DNA from: Symsagittifera roscoffensis
Lineage: Eukaryota; Xenacoelomorpha; Acoela; Convolutidae
Assembly (NCBI RefSeq): GCF_963678635.1
Contig: NC_087063.1
Span: 24,746,701 to 24,806,700, forward strand
Direction of reading: 5' to 3'
DNA: 60,000 nt
Below are positions 1-9,574 of this stretch, one piece after another (the first letter of the stretch is position 1; every line of letters begins with the position of its first letter). The notes under the pieces were generated by a model, which worked only from the letters and a program-made list of their open reading frames with translations, searched no databases and had not been told where the DNA came from. A program made the translations under genes and the position numbers.

Positions 1-600
1 CAAATCAATATTACTACCAGTTCTAACTTACGGCTGTCACTGTGCGAACTTTCTGAGAAAAGACCTAAAAAAAAGAAATTTTTTCAAACGAAAGTAATAA
101 AGTGGATATGTGGAAAACACTGCCAAAAATACACTGATCAACTTAGAATGCTCAACATTTTACCTCTGCCAATGTTCCTACAGACCAATGACTTACTTTT
201 GCTTTCAAAACTCTGCACTGACTACGAACACCACAGCATCCCACTTCCCACAGCTAACAATACCCTAGACCGACGGTTAGAGCCCTTCAAATTACCCAAA
301 ACTCGAACAGAAAAACGCAGGGGAGAATTCGTTTTTCGTACAACCAGAGTTGCAAATAGAATTGATCATTTAGTCAATTTCAGGATAAAACAGGGACTCA
401 AACAGCGCATCACAACTCTTATATGGAAATTCTACAGTGAAAAATACAGTACCCTCAATCTCTGCACTTGGCAGATATGCTGCGACTGCACAACATGCAA
501 AAATAACTGGACAATTTTATAAACTCTGTGGAAGAAATTCCCACCAGTATTATACTGGAAAGCCACAACAACAACAACAACAACAACAGCAACAATAAAC
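1..600 (+). mobile_element. 3' end of a non-LTR retrotransposon (LINE), decayed
   Basis: This is the C-terminal part of a reverse-transcriptase polyprotein that enters from outside the window. Frame 2 at 5-50 reads LLPVLTYG, a segment typical of LINE reverse transcriptases after the palm. A frameshift in an A-rich run near 67-76 moves the reading to frame 1. That frame is open to a stop at 520-522 and contains PFKLPKTRTEKRRGEF and the Cys-rich end CTWQICCDCTTC. The 3' end is a CAA microsatellite tail at about 564-597, as in LINEs that end in simple repeats rather than poly(A). The copy is 5' truncated by the window edge and broken by the frameshift. The LINE clade was not determined. Confidence 0.75.
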
Positions 601-1000
601 AAGCCTGGCCGGCATTAAATTTTCTCAAATCTGGAAAATTTAATTTTGTTACTGGTCTTTGAAGCTGACCTGTTGATTCAAATTATACACACAGAGGCAA
701 AGCGGAGCTTCGCATCACTTAAAATACAACAGCACATTGCGCTACAGATAATAAATGGAAGAATTTGGGTAGAATCCTGTTGAGCCAAAAAAAACTGTTT
801 CAAAAAAAATTGAAATTCCGCCCTAGCTCCGCCCCTTGAAAAATCCGAGATGCGCCCTTGAAATATTCATTCTATTCATTAGCTCAAATTTCAACCAATC
901 AGAAATCAAGAAAATAAATTTCGGGTCTTATGTGACGGATTTTTTATTTTGGGTCCTATGAATATTTTGATTTATGTGAAATCACCGGGACCTTGTTAAG
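601..1000. repeat. Repeat-derived stretch with A-family fragment
   Basis: No gene is seen. At 690-720 lies the motif ACACAGAGGCAAAGC followed by CTTCGCATCA. It recurs near 35570, 46010 and 49905 and looks like part of a SINE-like family. At about 870-975 are fragments of the A-family inverted-repeat element (iterons resembling GGGTCCTATGAATATT and the segment TTTCAACCAATCAG). Complete A copies lie at 6024-6445 and 43109-43513. Confidence 0.45.
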
Positions 1001-1460
1001 AGGCGGAGCAATAAGCAGAATAATTCAATAACAGAAAGGATCTAAGAGAGATAAAAATACTCTAATTGATTTTTTTGGGCTAATCGGTACACAAAATTAC
1101 AAGAACTGTCAATGTAAGAACTAAATTAATAAATTACATACAAATTGATTAATTTTATCAATTTAAATTGTCCGAGAAATTTAAATATTTTTGATTAAAA
1201 TACTCGATTTATGTATGCTCATTGTTTTCAGCGGTAATATTGACGATTCTAATACTTGATTTATAGATTAGCTCGTTTAGTTTTTTTATTTGACAGTTCT
1301 TCTGCCGCTTTTAGACCTTTTCTGCTCATAGACAAATGTGCTCTTTGACCCGCAATCATTTCATTGAAAAAGTTGGCGATCATTATACTTGATTTATCAA
1401 TTAGCACGTATAAATTAACAATTTTCCGTTTTCTTGCTCTTGGACCCCTTTCGGTGGAAT

Positions 1461-2085
1461 CCCTCATAGGCGAAGGACCGGATGGGCGAAAATAAAAATC
1501 AGCCAACCAGATTTCTGTAATCCAAAATTTGGAACGAAAGTGTGTCAATCTCAAAAAGCGAAGGAATAAACGACAATTGAACGGCAAATGATTCATTTTA
1601 ACTATTGAGTTTTGGTGTTTGTTTGGGGCAGTACAACAGTGCCAAAGTACAACAGTGCCGAAAAAAAATTAGTTCAACAGTGCCGAAAATGAAAACTTTG
1701 TTCAACAGTGCCGAAAATTTCAACAAATTTCAACGTATCTAGTGCGGCAATGAAAAATTAAACGGCGATCGTTTACAAACTTAAGTGACACTTTGAGAAT
1801 TTGAGCTCGAAAATTTGCCACTTAGACGTTTTGGCGCCAAAATAATTGTTCAATTTGCAGTTGCAGACATTTTGGCACCAAAATTGGAGTGAATTTCTTT
1901 GTTAATTAGCGTTAGTAAATTGCCGCTCTTTAGAAAATGCTTTTGAATTATTCTGAAAATTTCCGCCTTTTTCGGCACTGTTGTACTTCGGCACTGTTGA
2001 ACTCCCCCGTTTGTTTGCAGTGAGAATAGCTTTCGCTTATGAGAATACCCTTCGCCTATGAATAGCCTTCGCCCATGAGAATAGC
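1461..2085. mobile_element. B-family MITE containing a C-family MITE
   Basis: The left end, CCCTCATAGGCGAAGGACCG, and the right end, which includes CTTCGCCCATGAGAATAGC, are inverted versions of the ends of the B copy at about 43586-43940. Both ends carry a repeated motif of the type GCGAAGGACCG-ATGGGCGAA. The C element at 1625-2008 is inserted inside. No coding potential is seen. Confidence 0.55.
1625..2008. mobile_element. C-family MITE with iterated termini, 8-bp target duplication
   Basis: This is a 384-bp non-coding element. It starts GGGGCAGTACAACAGTGCC and ends with GGCACTGTTGAACTCCCCC. The motif AACAGTGCC recurs four times on the left and in inverted form twice on the right, so the terminal repeats are built of iterons. 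It is flanked on both sides by the perfect 8-bp duplication GTTTGTTT (1617-1624 and 2009-2016). The centre has internal inverted repeats around TTTTGGCGCCAAAA. A second complete copy lies inverted at 43997-44379, and an isolated end lies at 18880-18923. The 8-bp duplication suggests a hAT- or P-like helper transposase. Confidence 0.85.
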
Positions 2086-2240
2086 TCCAGACCCTTTCTG
2101 CTCTTAGACTGATTCGCGCATTGACTGGCCACACTTTTGATTAAAATTTCAAGACTGACAAGGCACTTGGTTTTTCCATTGTTTTAGGGCAGTTTTCACA
2201 GAGATTTTGTTTGTATTCAATTATTTTGTTTAGTTGCTTT

Positions 2241-2430
2241 ACGGGGTCTAGGACAAAAAGCCGGCGGAACTTCAAGCCAAAAAAGACTTCAGGCCAAAAT
2301 TTAAATTTTACAACCACCTCAAAACACCACTTTTTCATCTGTAGAATGGGTACCGGACATCAAGCAGATGGGAATTCAAGCCGAAGCGTAAAATGAGGGA
2401 CTTCAAGCCAAACATTTTCTCAAAAAGTCA
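2241..2430. repeat. Two abutting F-family end fragments
   Basis: At 2244 a left-type F end begins (GGGTCTAGGAC, then iterons of ACTTCA.GCC) and runs to about 2345. At 2347 a right-type F end begins in direct orientation (GGGTACCGGACATCAAGC). Compare the intact F element at 5310-5767, where these two ends point at each other. No gene is seen here. Confidence 0.55.
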
Positions 2431-2837
2431 TGAAAAATGATTAACTTTCAGATTTTTTGAATTTAGGGGTCTTTTCAATTGTTCCGCCCGATATTCGTAA
2501 TTTTGGATTTTTGTAATATCCAATGTATAATGCTGAGAACAAAACACTGATCGCACACTGACTCGCTGGTTAATACAAATGCGATCGTTTTAATTTTTAG
2601 CCGATTTCCAGCAAGGCCGAATATTGAGCAGATGATTCTAAACTGGTATGTTTTCCTGTAGTTTTTTTTCTGGTCTGGGTAAGACTCCGCAGCTTATTTG
2701 AAACAAACTTGAAAAAATTCAAAATAAATATTTTGTTTGGCTTCTTCGGTTTATTTATAAGTCGACCTAAAATTGTGATAACATTTTGAAATAGCGCTGA
2801 AGTTTGAATTCAAGATGTTGAAATATAGATTTTTCGG

Positions 2838-3196
2838 TGGCCAGTCAATAAGCAGAATGGTCTAAGAGCAGAATGGGTCCAAGAGCAGAAAAACAAAAAA
2901 AATATCAGCTTTTATTAGCTGATTTGTAAATAGATTATCAGAAATGTCTATAATATCTAAAACAATGAAAATTTTATGCATGATAAGAGAAATTTATTCA
3001 AGAACTTTTAAAAAAACGTAATGAAAAACTTTGTCAATTCATGCATAACTTATTCGTTTTTTTGGTAGTTTTTGACGATTCTAATAATTGTTTTATCAAT
3101 TAGCCCGTAGAAACCAATATAAGTCAACATTTTTCTGTTTTTCTGCTCTTAGACCCATTCTGCACTTGGACCATTCTGCTTATTGCTCCGCCTCCA
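2838..3196. mobile_element. E-family MITE, 10-bp target duplication
   Basis: This is a 359-bp non-coding element with terminal inverted repeats of about 50 bp. They are built from repeats of AGCAGAATGG-TC-AAG. Left: TGGCCAGTCAATAAGCAGAA. Right, read inverted: GGAGGCGGAGCAATAAGCAG. Both sides carry GATTTTTCGG (2828-2837 and 3197-3206). A duplication of 9-11 bp is the MULE (Mutator-like) signature. Another copy, broken up by insertions, spans 1001-2131. Confidence 0.8.
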
Positions 3197-3254
3197 GATT
3201 TTTCGGCGGAATACGTAAAAGACCTCAATTTCGCAAGTTCATGCCCTTTCTTTA

Positions 3255-3797
3255 CAGCTTATTGTTCCGACTTTCGATACGAAACTAACGTAATATTTAT
3301 GCTCGGGGTGGGTTTTTTTTTTCTTCAGACAAATTTCGACTTTTTAACTAGCAATTTTTGACGGAATTTTTTTATATCATTCGAAAAGTATTGTTGTCCT
3401 GAATTTAAATTTTAAATGATATTTCACCTGTGATCATTTTTCGTAAAGTTATGAGGTTTTAAAGATTGCCATTTTGACCAATTTGGGACAATTAACGAGC
3501 GATATAATTCGCGCTATTAACGCGTAAGCGGAGATTTAATCCCGCCTATAAATCGTTCCAAATGGGTTGAACGAAGCTTATTTGCCATAATTGATTTGTT
3601 ACAAGGAACGAAATCTCTCTTTTTGTACTTTATATGGCGTGTGGGGTGATGATTTTCATTAAAAATTTCAAATTTTAGAAAAAAAAATTTTCATTTTCTT
3701 TTATTTCATTTAATTTTTTTATGTTATTACTGCTGCTCCATAAACCCTAAAAAGCAGTCGGAACATTCAGGGCTTCGCCCTGATACGAGCAGTCTTG
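3255..3797 (+). mobile_element. D-family element, copy 1
   Basis: This element of about 540 bp is present again in inverted orientation at 40948-41486. Shared blocks include GCTCGGGGTGGGTTTTT, GTCGAAATTTG-type sequence, the CpG-bearing segment TTCGCGCTATTAACGCGTAAG, and the terminal hairpin AGGGCTTCGCCCT. The 5' end, GTTCCGACT (3257-3265), is repeated inverted as AGTCGGAAC at about 3758-3766, just before the hairpin. This resembles a Helentron-type asymmetric terminal repeat, but no CTRR end was found. It is non-coding and the class is not proven. Confidence 0.6.
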
Positions 3798-4238
3798 TTG
3801 GCTTTTTCACAAACTTGAGCTTTCATTGATGTTTGAGATTGAGGAGGTGAAAAATTGAAACATTATTGAAGGCATTTTCATGTTTCTAATTTATTCATTT
3901 CAAAATCCGGCTGATACAGGTCCCACAAGATTCTGCCAGCAGCAGATTTTGCAGAATTCAGCTTATAGAGCAGAAAGTTTTTTAATCAAACGGCTGAAGT
4001 TATGGAATTTTTCTTAAATATCTTTTCAAAATCAAAAAATGAACGCTGCAATTCTATTTCTCAGAAATACCAGAATAGCATATATGCTCTAATTGACTTA
4101 ATTATTTTAAAAAACTACTCTTCTCTCAGAAATGCGAAATATGCACTCATCCGCAACTAGCTTCAATTTTGTTTCCTGAAACAGCTCTGTTCCTTTTCCG
4201 AGTTGATTTTTTTCTTGAAAAGCGATGAAAACGGTTAT

Positions 4239-4542
4239 GGTACTACTATGATAGAATGGTCTCTTGAAAATAACCAAGTCTGTTGAGAATAAGACACCTA
4301 GAGCTGTCCAATTTTTTAATAGTTATAATTTCGTCACCAGAAGATGTCGTAGTATTTCAAATTCTATGTTTTGTTAATACGTAAATTCACGAAAAAATTC
4401 TGACTGAACATAATTTGCAAGATTTTTGAAACGAATATTTTTTATACACATATTAGTATTCACAATTAAATTATGCGAAATGCATGCGGAACCTGTTTAA
4501 CATAATAGATTTTTTGAGGAAACACTCTATCATAGTAGTACC
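4239..4542. mobile_element. G-family MITE, 8-bp target duplication
   Basis: This is a 304-bp non-coding element. It starts GGTACTACTATGATAGAATG and ends CTCTATCATAGTAGTACC, so the terminal inverted repeats are at least 16 bp. Perfect 8-bp duplications ACGGTTAT flank it (4231-4238 and 4543-4550). A second, interrupted copy spans about 4846-6611. The 8-bp duplication fits a hAT-like helper. Confidence 0.85.
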
Positions 4543-5309
4543 ACGGTTATTTTTTGTGAAAGAAATAATTACTGAAAACTTTTTATGGAACAGTTTTTTA
4601 TAAAGCAGCAGAAGTTGCTCCATACAGAAATTTTGTCGATCTTTTTATTTAGGTCAACCAAATTGATTTTCTGAGCTCTCCGAAATTACTATAAAGACCC
4701 AAATTTGAAAAAATTTCTGCGCCACGTGCAAAATTTTGTGAAAAGCAGGCCAAAAAGGCGTTTTTAGGCATTTTTTGGAAAAATTTGACCAAAAAAATCG
4801 CGTTTTTTGGCGCGCGCTCCCCCTTCAAAATTAGTATAGATAGGAGTACTACTATGATAGAGTTGTCCCTTGAAAAAGCAACTATGATAGACAGCTCCCG
4901 CATGCATTTCGCATGTTATAGTTTTGAAAACTAATTTCAAAAATCTTGCAAAATATTGAAAATTGTAATCATCATTGTTTATATTTTGAAATTTGCTCGC
5001 TTTACTTTATTTTACGGTTTAACAATCATATAATTGGTTTGACTTAATTGTCATCAAAACCCACTATTGGCGTTTTTTTGTTGGGGTGAGGGGGAGGTTT
5101 TAAGAGGTAACAAAACATGAAATTTGTTTGAAAATATACTTCTACATCTTTCTGAAAGGCGTAATCATAATTATTAAACAATTTGAGAGCCCTAGGTGTC
5201 TTATTCTCAAGGGACCTGGTTATTTTCAAGGGACCACTCTATCATAGTTAGGGTTGTGCGGAATTACTTACTAGTAAGTAAGTCTCTAGTAAATGTACTA
5301 GTAACTTAC

Positions 5310-5767
5310 GGGTCTAGGACAACAAGCCGACGGGACTTCAAGCCGAAGGGACTTCAAGCCGAAATTAAAACTTTACAAGCACCTCAAAACACTATTTTAT
5401 CATCTGTAAAACGTTATTTTTCAAAAATTTTGGGCAAGTTCAGCCCATAATAAACGTTATTCATGACAATGCACCGCTTGTGATTGGCATCCGTTAATAA
5501 CATCAGCCGGTTTTTGAAATGCATAAATTATAAACTTGAAAAATGCCTTCAACCATGTTTTACTTTCCAACTTTCCGAAACATCATTTGGAGGCTTAAAT
5601 TTTATGAAAACGCCAATAACTTGTGAAGAAAGATCATGAAATTCGGAAACTCTTCAAAATAGTTTTCAAATTAATCATATTTCACTAGTGTATAAGGAAC
5701 TATTCGGCTTGAAGTCCCTAATTTTACGATTCGGCTTGAAGTCACGTCGGCTTGATGTCCGGCACCC
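5310..5767. mobile_element. F-family MITE, perfect 9-bp target duplication
   Basis: This is a 458-bp non-coding element. It starts GGGTCTAGGACAACAAGCCG and ends GACGTCCGGCACCC-like (CGGCTTGATGTCCGGCACCC). The iteron GGACTTCAAGCCGAA occurs twice at each end in inverted arrangement. It is flanked by GTAACTTAC at 5301-5309 and 5768-5776. A 9-bp duplication is characteristic of MULE transposition. A second near-complete copy is 8290-8738, and fragments lie at 2241-2430 and 6690-6868. Confidence 0.88.
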
Positions 5768-6023
5768 GTAACTTACTAGTGAGTAAAATAAGGCTTATTA
5801 CTAGTTGAACCAGAATGAAACTTTTGAAAGAAATGAGGCTCAATTATAGAGAGCGTGAGTTTTCACACCTCGTGAAAATTGCGTAAGGACTTGCGTAATC
5901 GACTTTCAGTCGAAAGAGCAAATAAACTTGTTTTCAAATTCTGCAACGGTGCTTTAATTGATAATACTTTTCATTATGATTATTTCGCGGATTTTGAGCT
6001 TGTATAAAATGAATAGTCTGCAA

Positions 6024-6445
6024 GGTGGGTATTCACGAGTACCAAAATGATAAATCAGTCCCATTTGTACCAAAATAAAAAATCAATCGCGTTAGTACCA
6101 AAAATATTCAATTGGCCTAAGACTATTAAGCCGACTACTTTAAGCTCGTGGTTTAAGGTCGCCGGTGGGCGCGCTACGCGCGCGTCGCCGCTTCGCGGCG
6201 ATAACCGGCTCTAATTTTCGTATAGAGTCCTACCCTCTGTTGGCAAGCTCGCAACACGTTGGCGCGACTGCGGCGGTCACTATTCTGCTGTTTAGTTTTC
6301 TTCTGTTTGAACAGTAGGAAATTAATGTAATAATTCGTTGGCTCACAATTCGACCAATCAGAAATCGAGTTGAATTATTTTGGTACAAATGGGACCGATT
6401 TTTCATTTTGGTACAAATGACCGTTGGTACAAATGGGACGTCACC
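6024..6445. mobile_element. A-family MITE with CpG-rich hairpin core, 9-bp target duplication
   Basis: This is a 422-bp element. It starts GGTGGGTATTCACGAGTACC, ends GGTACAAATGGGACGTCACC, and is flanked by AGTCTGCAA (6015-6023 and 6446-6454), a MULE-type 9-bp duplication. The ends carry the iteron TACCAAAAT. The middle holds a CpG-rich block at 6162-6208. Two perfect hairpins (GCGCGC/GCGCGC and CGCCGC/GCGGCG) are enclosed by a CCGGT/ACCGG outer stem. The central 140 bp are strongly conserved in the copy at 43109-43513, while the ends are not. Confidence 0.85.
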
Positions 6446-6689
6446 AGTCTGCAAACTTGGTAGTTTTCAAGCAAACCCTGCCTTTTTGAGTTTTACTAGT
6501 AAGTAAAAGTCACTTACTTGTAAAAAAAAGTGGTATCTTACTAGTAAACGAATTTTACTTACTAGTAACTGCGCAACCCTTATCATAGTAGTACCTACTA
6601 ATCATAGTAGTACCTTTAGAAAAATTTTACGGTAAGTCGGCCGAAAATGGGTATCTCAAAATAATACAAAGGGAGGACCGAAATTGAAT

Positions 6690-6868
6690 TTAGAAATTCA
6701 AAATATATGAAAAAGCCAATAACTGGAAAGAAAGATGGTGAACTTGCGAAATTGTTCAAAACAATCTTAACATTAATCATATTTCAAGAATTTTTGAAAA
6801 AAAGTTCGGCTTGAAGTCCCTAATTTTACAATTCGGCTTGAAGTCCCATCGGCTTGAATACCGGCACC
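6690..6868. repeat. F-family right-end fragment
   Basis: The end iterons TTCGGCTTGAAGTCCC occur twice, followed by the terminus CCGGCACC at about 6861-6868. The left part of the element is missing. Compare the right end of the intact copy at 5310-5767. Confidence 0.6.
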
Positions 6869-7904
6869 ACCCGCTTTACGGAAGACTTACATTATCAGCT
6901 AAGGCAGAGAAGAAAGAGAAGAAATCAATAAATCTAGAAATAGAAAATGTTGTACTTGTAAAAACTACTTCAATTTTGTAATAATTCGTTGCATCATGCA
7001 GAATAAAACGCTCAGTAAATGCTAGTTAATATTTGCTAAAAAGAAAAAAGCAAAGCAAAGCGCTTAAAATGATGCAATCCAGTAAACTGTCGTCGATTAT
7101 TCGACGAAACAAAAGCAACTTTCGGAAGAGTTGAGAGTTTTATAAGACGAAGTAACTAAGACGACAAAGTTTTTCGAGCATTTCAAACAGAAGAAATGAA
7201 AATGAAATCAAAAGAATGAAATCAGAAATAACCGAAGCTTGAATTACGATTTGCATGATTTTGAATGATTTGGAAATTTGGGAAAATTCAAATTTTGAAA
7301 TTCTCGTTTAGTGCAGTTTTTAATGTTACCTATTTCATGACTATCAAAAGAAATTTAACATTTACATTCAACTTGTAGATGATTTTTAAAAAGAGAAAGA
7401 AACAGCTTATATTAACAATAATTCGGTCCGACGCCGTCTGCGTTGCTATTTGACTATGTTGTCACGGATTTGAGTACATACTTGTGAGAAAAGAAAAGTA
7501 TCCCGCTGATGCAACGGACACAATTCAATTTATCGTTTAACGCCAAGTCTTTACTTTGTCGGTGTCGCAATAAGTAATCAACTCACTTTCAGTTTCAACG
7601 TATAAAGGTACGGGATGCTAACTGGAAATACAAGTAATGCTTTGGCCCTTCCGAATTTCTCTTCTATTTAGATTAAAGCAAAAAGACTGAGAGAGCAAAG
7701 AACGTTCATTAGGATAGGACGGACGCATTCAAGACTACCGAGAACGGAAGGGATCAAGATGGACATAAACATAATCCTTTTGTTTCGCAAAGTTTGTTCC
7801 GTTTTTCGAATCTGTTTGCGGAAAAAACTATCGTTCTTGACGGTGACGTCATCGATTAATTTTTGATCAAGGCCCTGGTTAAAACATGGTTGCATTGTCT
7901 CCTT
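6869..7904. other. No gene or clear repeat recognised
   Basis: This is AT-rich sequence of about 1 kb with no convincing open reading frame on either strand and no recognised repeat family. It may be unique intergenic DNA. Confidence 0.4.
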
Positions 7905-8289
7905 CAGGGGCGGATTTAGGGGGGGGGCGGACGCCCCCCCTCAGGGATTCGACCCCCTGCCGACCCAAAGGGTCCCCCCTTTGATACTTTTTCAGAAATC
8001 CATTTTTGGCCGACCGACCCTAAAATTTTTCTAAAGGCGCCTTTGGCGCCAATATATACTAACTTTGAGTGGGAGCGCGCGCCAAAAAAAACGCGATTTT
8101 TTGTCAAAAATTTTCAAAAAGTGCCCAAAAACGGCTTTTTTGACTGTTTTTTTTGAAAAATTGCCTGCGGCGCAGAAAATTTAGCCAAAATTGGGGCAAA
8201 ACAGTGCTTGGGAGAGCTCGAAAAATCAATTTGGTCGACCTAAAAAAAAAAGCTCGTCAAAATTTTGCAGTTCTGTGTCATTTTAAACA
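7905..8289 (+). mobile_element. H-family element, left part
   Basis: It begins CAGGGGCGGATTTAGGGG, a terminus of the CAGGGGCGGAT type known from hAT-related and other cut-and-paste elements in animals. It continues with a G/C-run hairpin (GGGGGGGGGCGGACGCCCCCCC). Then come GGCGCCTTTGGCGCC, GGGAGCGCGCGCC and the GTCGACC motif shared by all H copies. An F element (8290-8738) interrupts it downstream. It is non-coding, and the open frame on the minus strand is not protein-like. Confidence 0.6.
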
Positions 8290-8738
8290 GGTGCCGGACA
8301 TCAAGCCGATGGGACTTTGAGCCGAATCGCAAAATTAGGGACTTTTCACGAAATTTTTAACATTAAGTGATGAAATATGATTATTTGGAAACTTTTTTAA
8401 AGAGTTTCTCAATTTAATGATCTTTCTTTACAAGTTTTTGTCACTACCGTTTCCATAAAATTTGAGCCTCCAATAGATGTTTAGGATAGTTAAAAACCAA
8501 AGCAATGTTGACGTCAATTACTTGTTTATAATTTATGCATTTCAAAAACCGGCTGATATTATTAACGGATGCTAATCCTAAGTGATTAATTGTCATGAGT
8601 AAGTAACGCTTATTATGGACTAAACTTGCCAAAAAATTTTTGAAGAGCAGAACTTTACAGATGAAAAAATAGTGATTTGAGGTGCTTGTAAAATTTAAAT
8701 TTCGGCCTGATGTCCCGGCGGCTTGTTGTCTACACCCA
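8290..8738. mobile_element. F-family MITE inserted in H
   Basis: This 449-bp copy starts GGTGCCGGACATCAAGCCG and ends GCTTGTTGTCTACACCCA. It is oriented opposite to the copy at 5310-5767. The flanks TTTTAAACA (8281-8289) and CTTTAAACA (8739-8747) agree at 8 of 9 bases, consistent with an aged MULE-type 9-bp duplication. Confidence 0.7.
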
Positions 8739-8747
8739 CTTTAAACA

Positions 8748-9574
8748 CTATTATTTATTTGGTCATTTATGTATAACTTAAGGATACAAGCTCATTGGCT
8801 GCGATTGATGCTTCCTTAACTTAACCATTAGCTACATTCCTTTAAGATAGCCCAAATCTGGACTACCAGCTAAAGATTGGCTTTAATATGATACCACTGG
8901 TGGTAGATATCATTAGATGAATATTACATTGCAAAGTGAACTTAAGGATACAATTTTGCTTTATGAAAAAACGCTGACTGGTTAATCATGTAGATAGTAT
9001 ACTACAACACCTAGGTATACGACTAAATGAAAGTATTATTGATGCAGTGTTAAAGTTCTATCTAGCGAGCGCATGGAAGGACTCTTGAATTGCATACATT
9101 ATAACACAGCAGTGAAATTCGATTACATTATGCATTTTAATCTATTCTCTAACAAGTAGTAAGGAAGAGCAGAAAATAAGGACACTGACCAAAGTTCAGT
9201 CCATTTTGGCTTTTACTCGGATTCCCCACGTGCAGATGAAGGAAAAATCGAAAAAAATGGGGTAAATGACAAGAAGACGGGTCGGCTCTTTTTCCTTTTC
9301 CCCCCACCTGCAAATTTTTTCATGTAACTTTGTTGACCACATTGTCCGATTGTTATGAAAATTTACATACAGACTAATAAGGCCACGACAAACATATTTG
9401 GTCTTCATATTCAACCTCGTAAAACCACTCGTGACACTAATATATTGAAGCTGGTGTGAGGTGGGGTGGGGGGGGGGGGAAGGAAAAAGAGCCGACGGGT
9501 CACTGAACTGAATAAATAATTATGGGAGACAGTAATCGAAATAAAACCGAATCAAGGCAATTAGAAGAAAATAA
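8748..9574. repeat. Intergenic stretch with a 230-bp inverted-repeat hairpin
   Basis: No gene is seen. Arms at about 9276-9308 (GACGGGTCGGCTCTTTTTCC and a C run) and 9460-9501 (a G run and GGAAAAAGAGCCGACGGGTC) are inverted repeats separated by roughly 150 bp. The G run near 9466-9479 is a long homopolymer. This may be a small foldback element, with no target duplication recognised. Confidence 0.5.

Larger units (their letters stand above)
1001..2131. mobile_element. E-family inverted-repeat element, interrupted by B and C elements
   Basis: The left end (GGCGGAGCAATAAGCAGAAT at 1002-1021) and the right end (TTGACTGGCCA at 2121-2131, preceded by TCTGCTCTTAGAC at 2097-2109) match the termini of the intact E copy at 2838-3196. 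Internal pieces of the same iterated motif (TGCTC.TAGAC, TGCTCTTGGACC) lie near 1322 and 1435. The length is inflated by a B element that itself contains a C element, so this is a three-level nest. No target duplication was found for this copy. Confidence 0.5.
5251..6579. mobile_element. P-family element (PIF/Harbinger-like) inside G, 3-bp target duplication
   Basis: The left end, GGGTTGTGCGGAATTACTTA, and the right end, TACTAGTAACTGCGCAACCC, are inverted repeats. Both ends are rich in the iterated motif TTACTAGTAA. The flanks are TTA (5248-5250 and 6580-6582). A 3-bp TWA duplication with a GGG start is the PIF/Harbinger pattern. The element is enlarged by two later insertions, F at 5310-5767 and A at 6024-6445. 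It has no transposase and is non-autonomous. Confidence 0.75.
4846..6611. mobile_element. G-family MITE, interrupted copy inside H
   Basis: The left end GAGTACTACTATGATAGAG and the right end CATAGTAGTACC (one at 6594, repeated at about 6611) match the intact G element at 4239-4542. Internal G sequence such as CTAGGTGTCTTATTCTCAAG is also present. It is split by the P element 5251-6579. No target duplication was found, and the right end is ambiguous because the terminus occurs twice. Confidence 0.55.
4650..6690 (-). mobile_element. H-family element, host of a four-level insertion nest
   Basis: The segment 4650-4845 (GGTCAACCAAATTGATTTTC, then GAGCTCTCC, then GCGCGCGCTCCC and TTAGTATAGAT) and the segment from about 6612 (TTTAGAAAAATTTTA and GTCGGCCGAAAATGG) are the two halves of one H element. 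An uninterrupted copy lies inverted at 7905-8289. The G element at 4846-6611 separates the halves. Related fragments occur at 20420-20510, 22610-22800, 25540-25680, 28085-28240 and 33060-33175. Confidence 0.6.

Noticed and set aside
7916-8107. Gly/Pro-rich 63-codon minus-strand frame
   Set aside because: It falls in the G/C-run hairpin and GGCGCC palindromes of the H element. The composition comes from the repeat.
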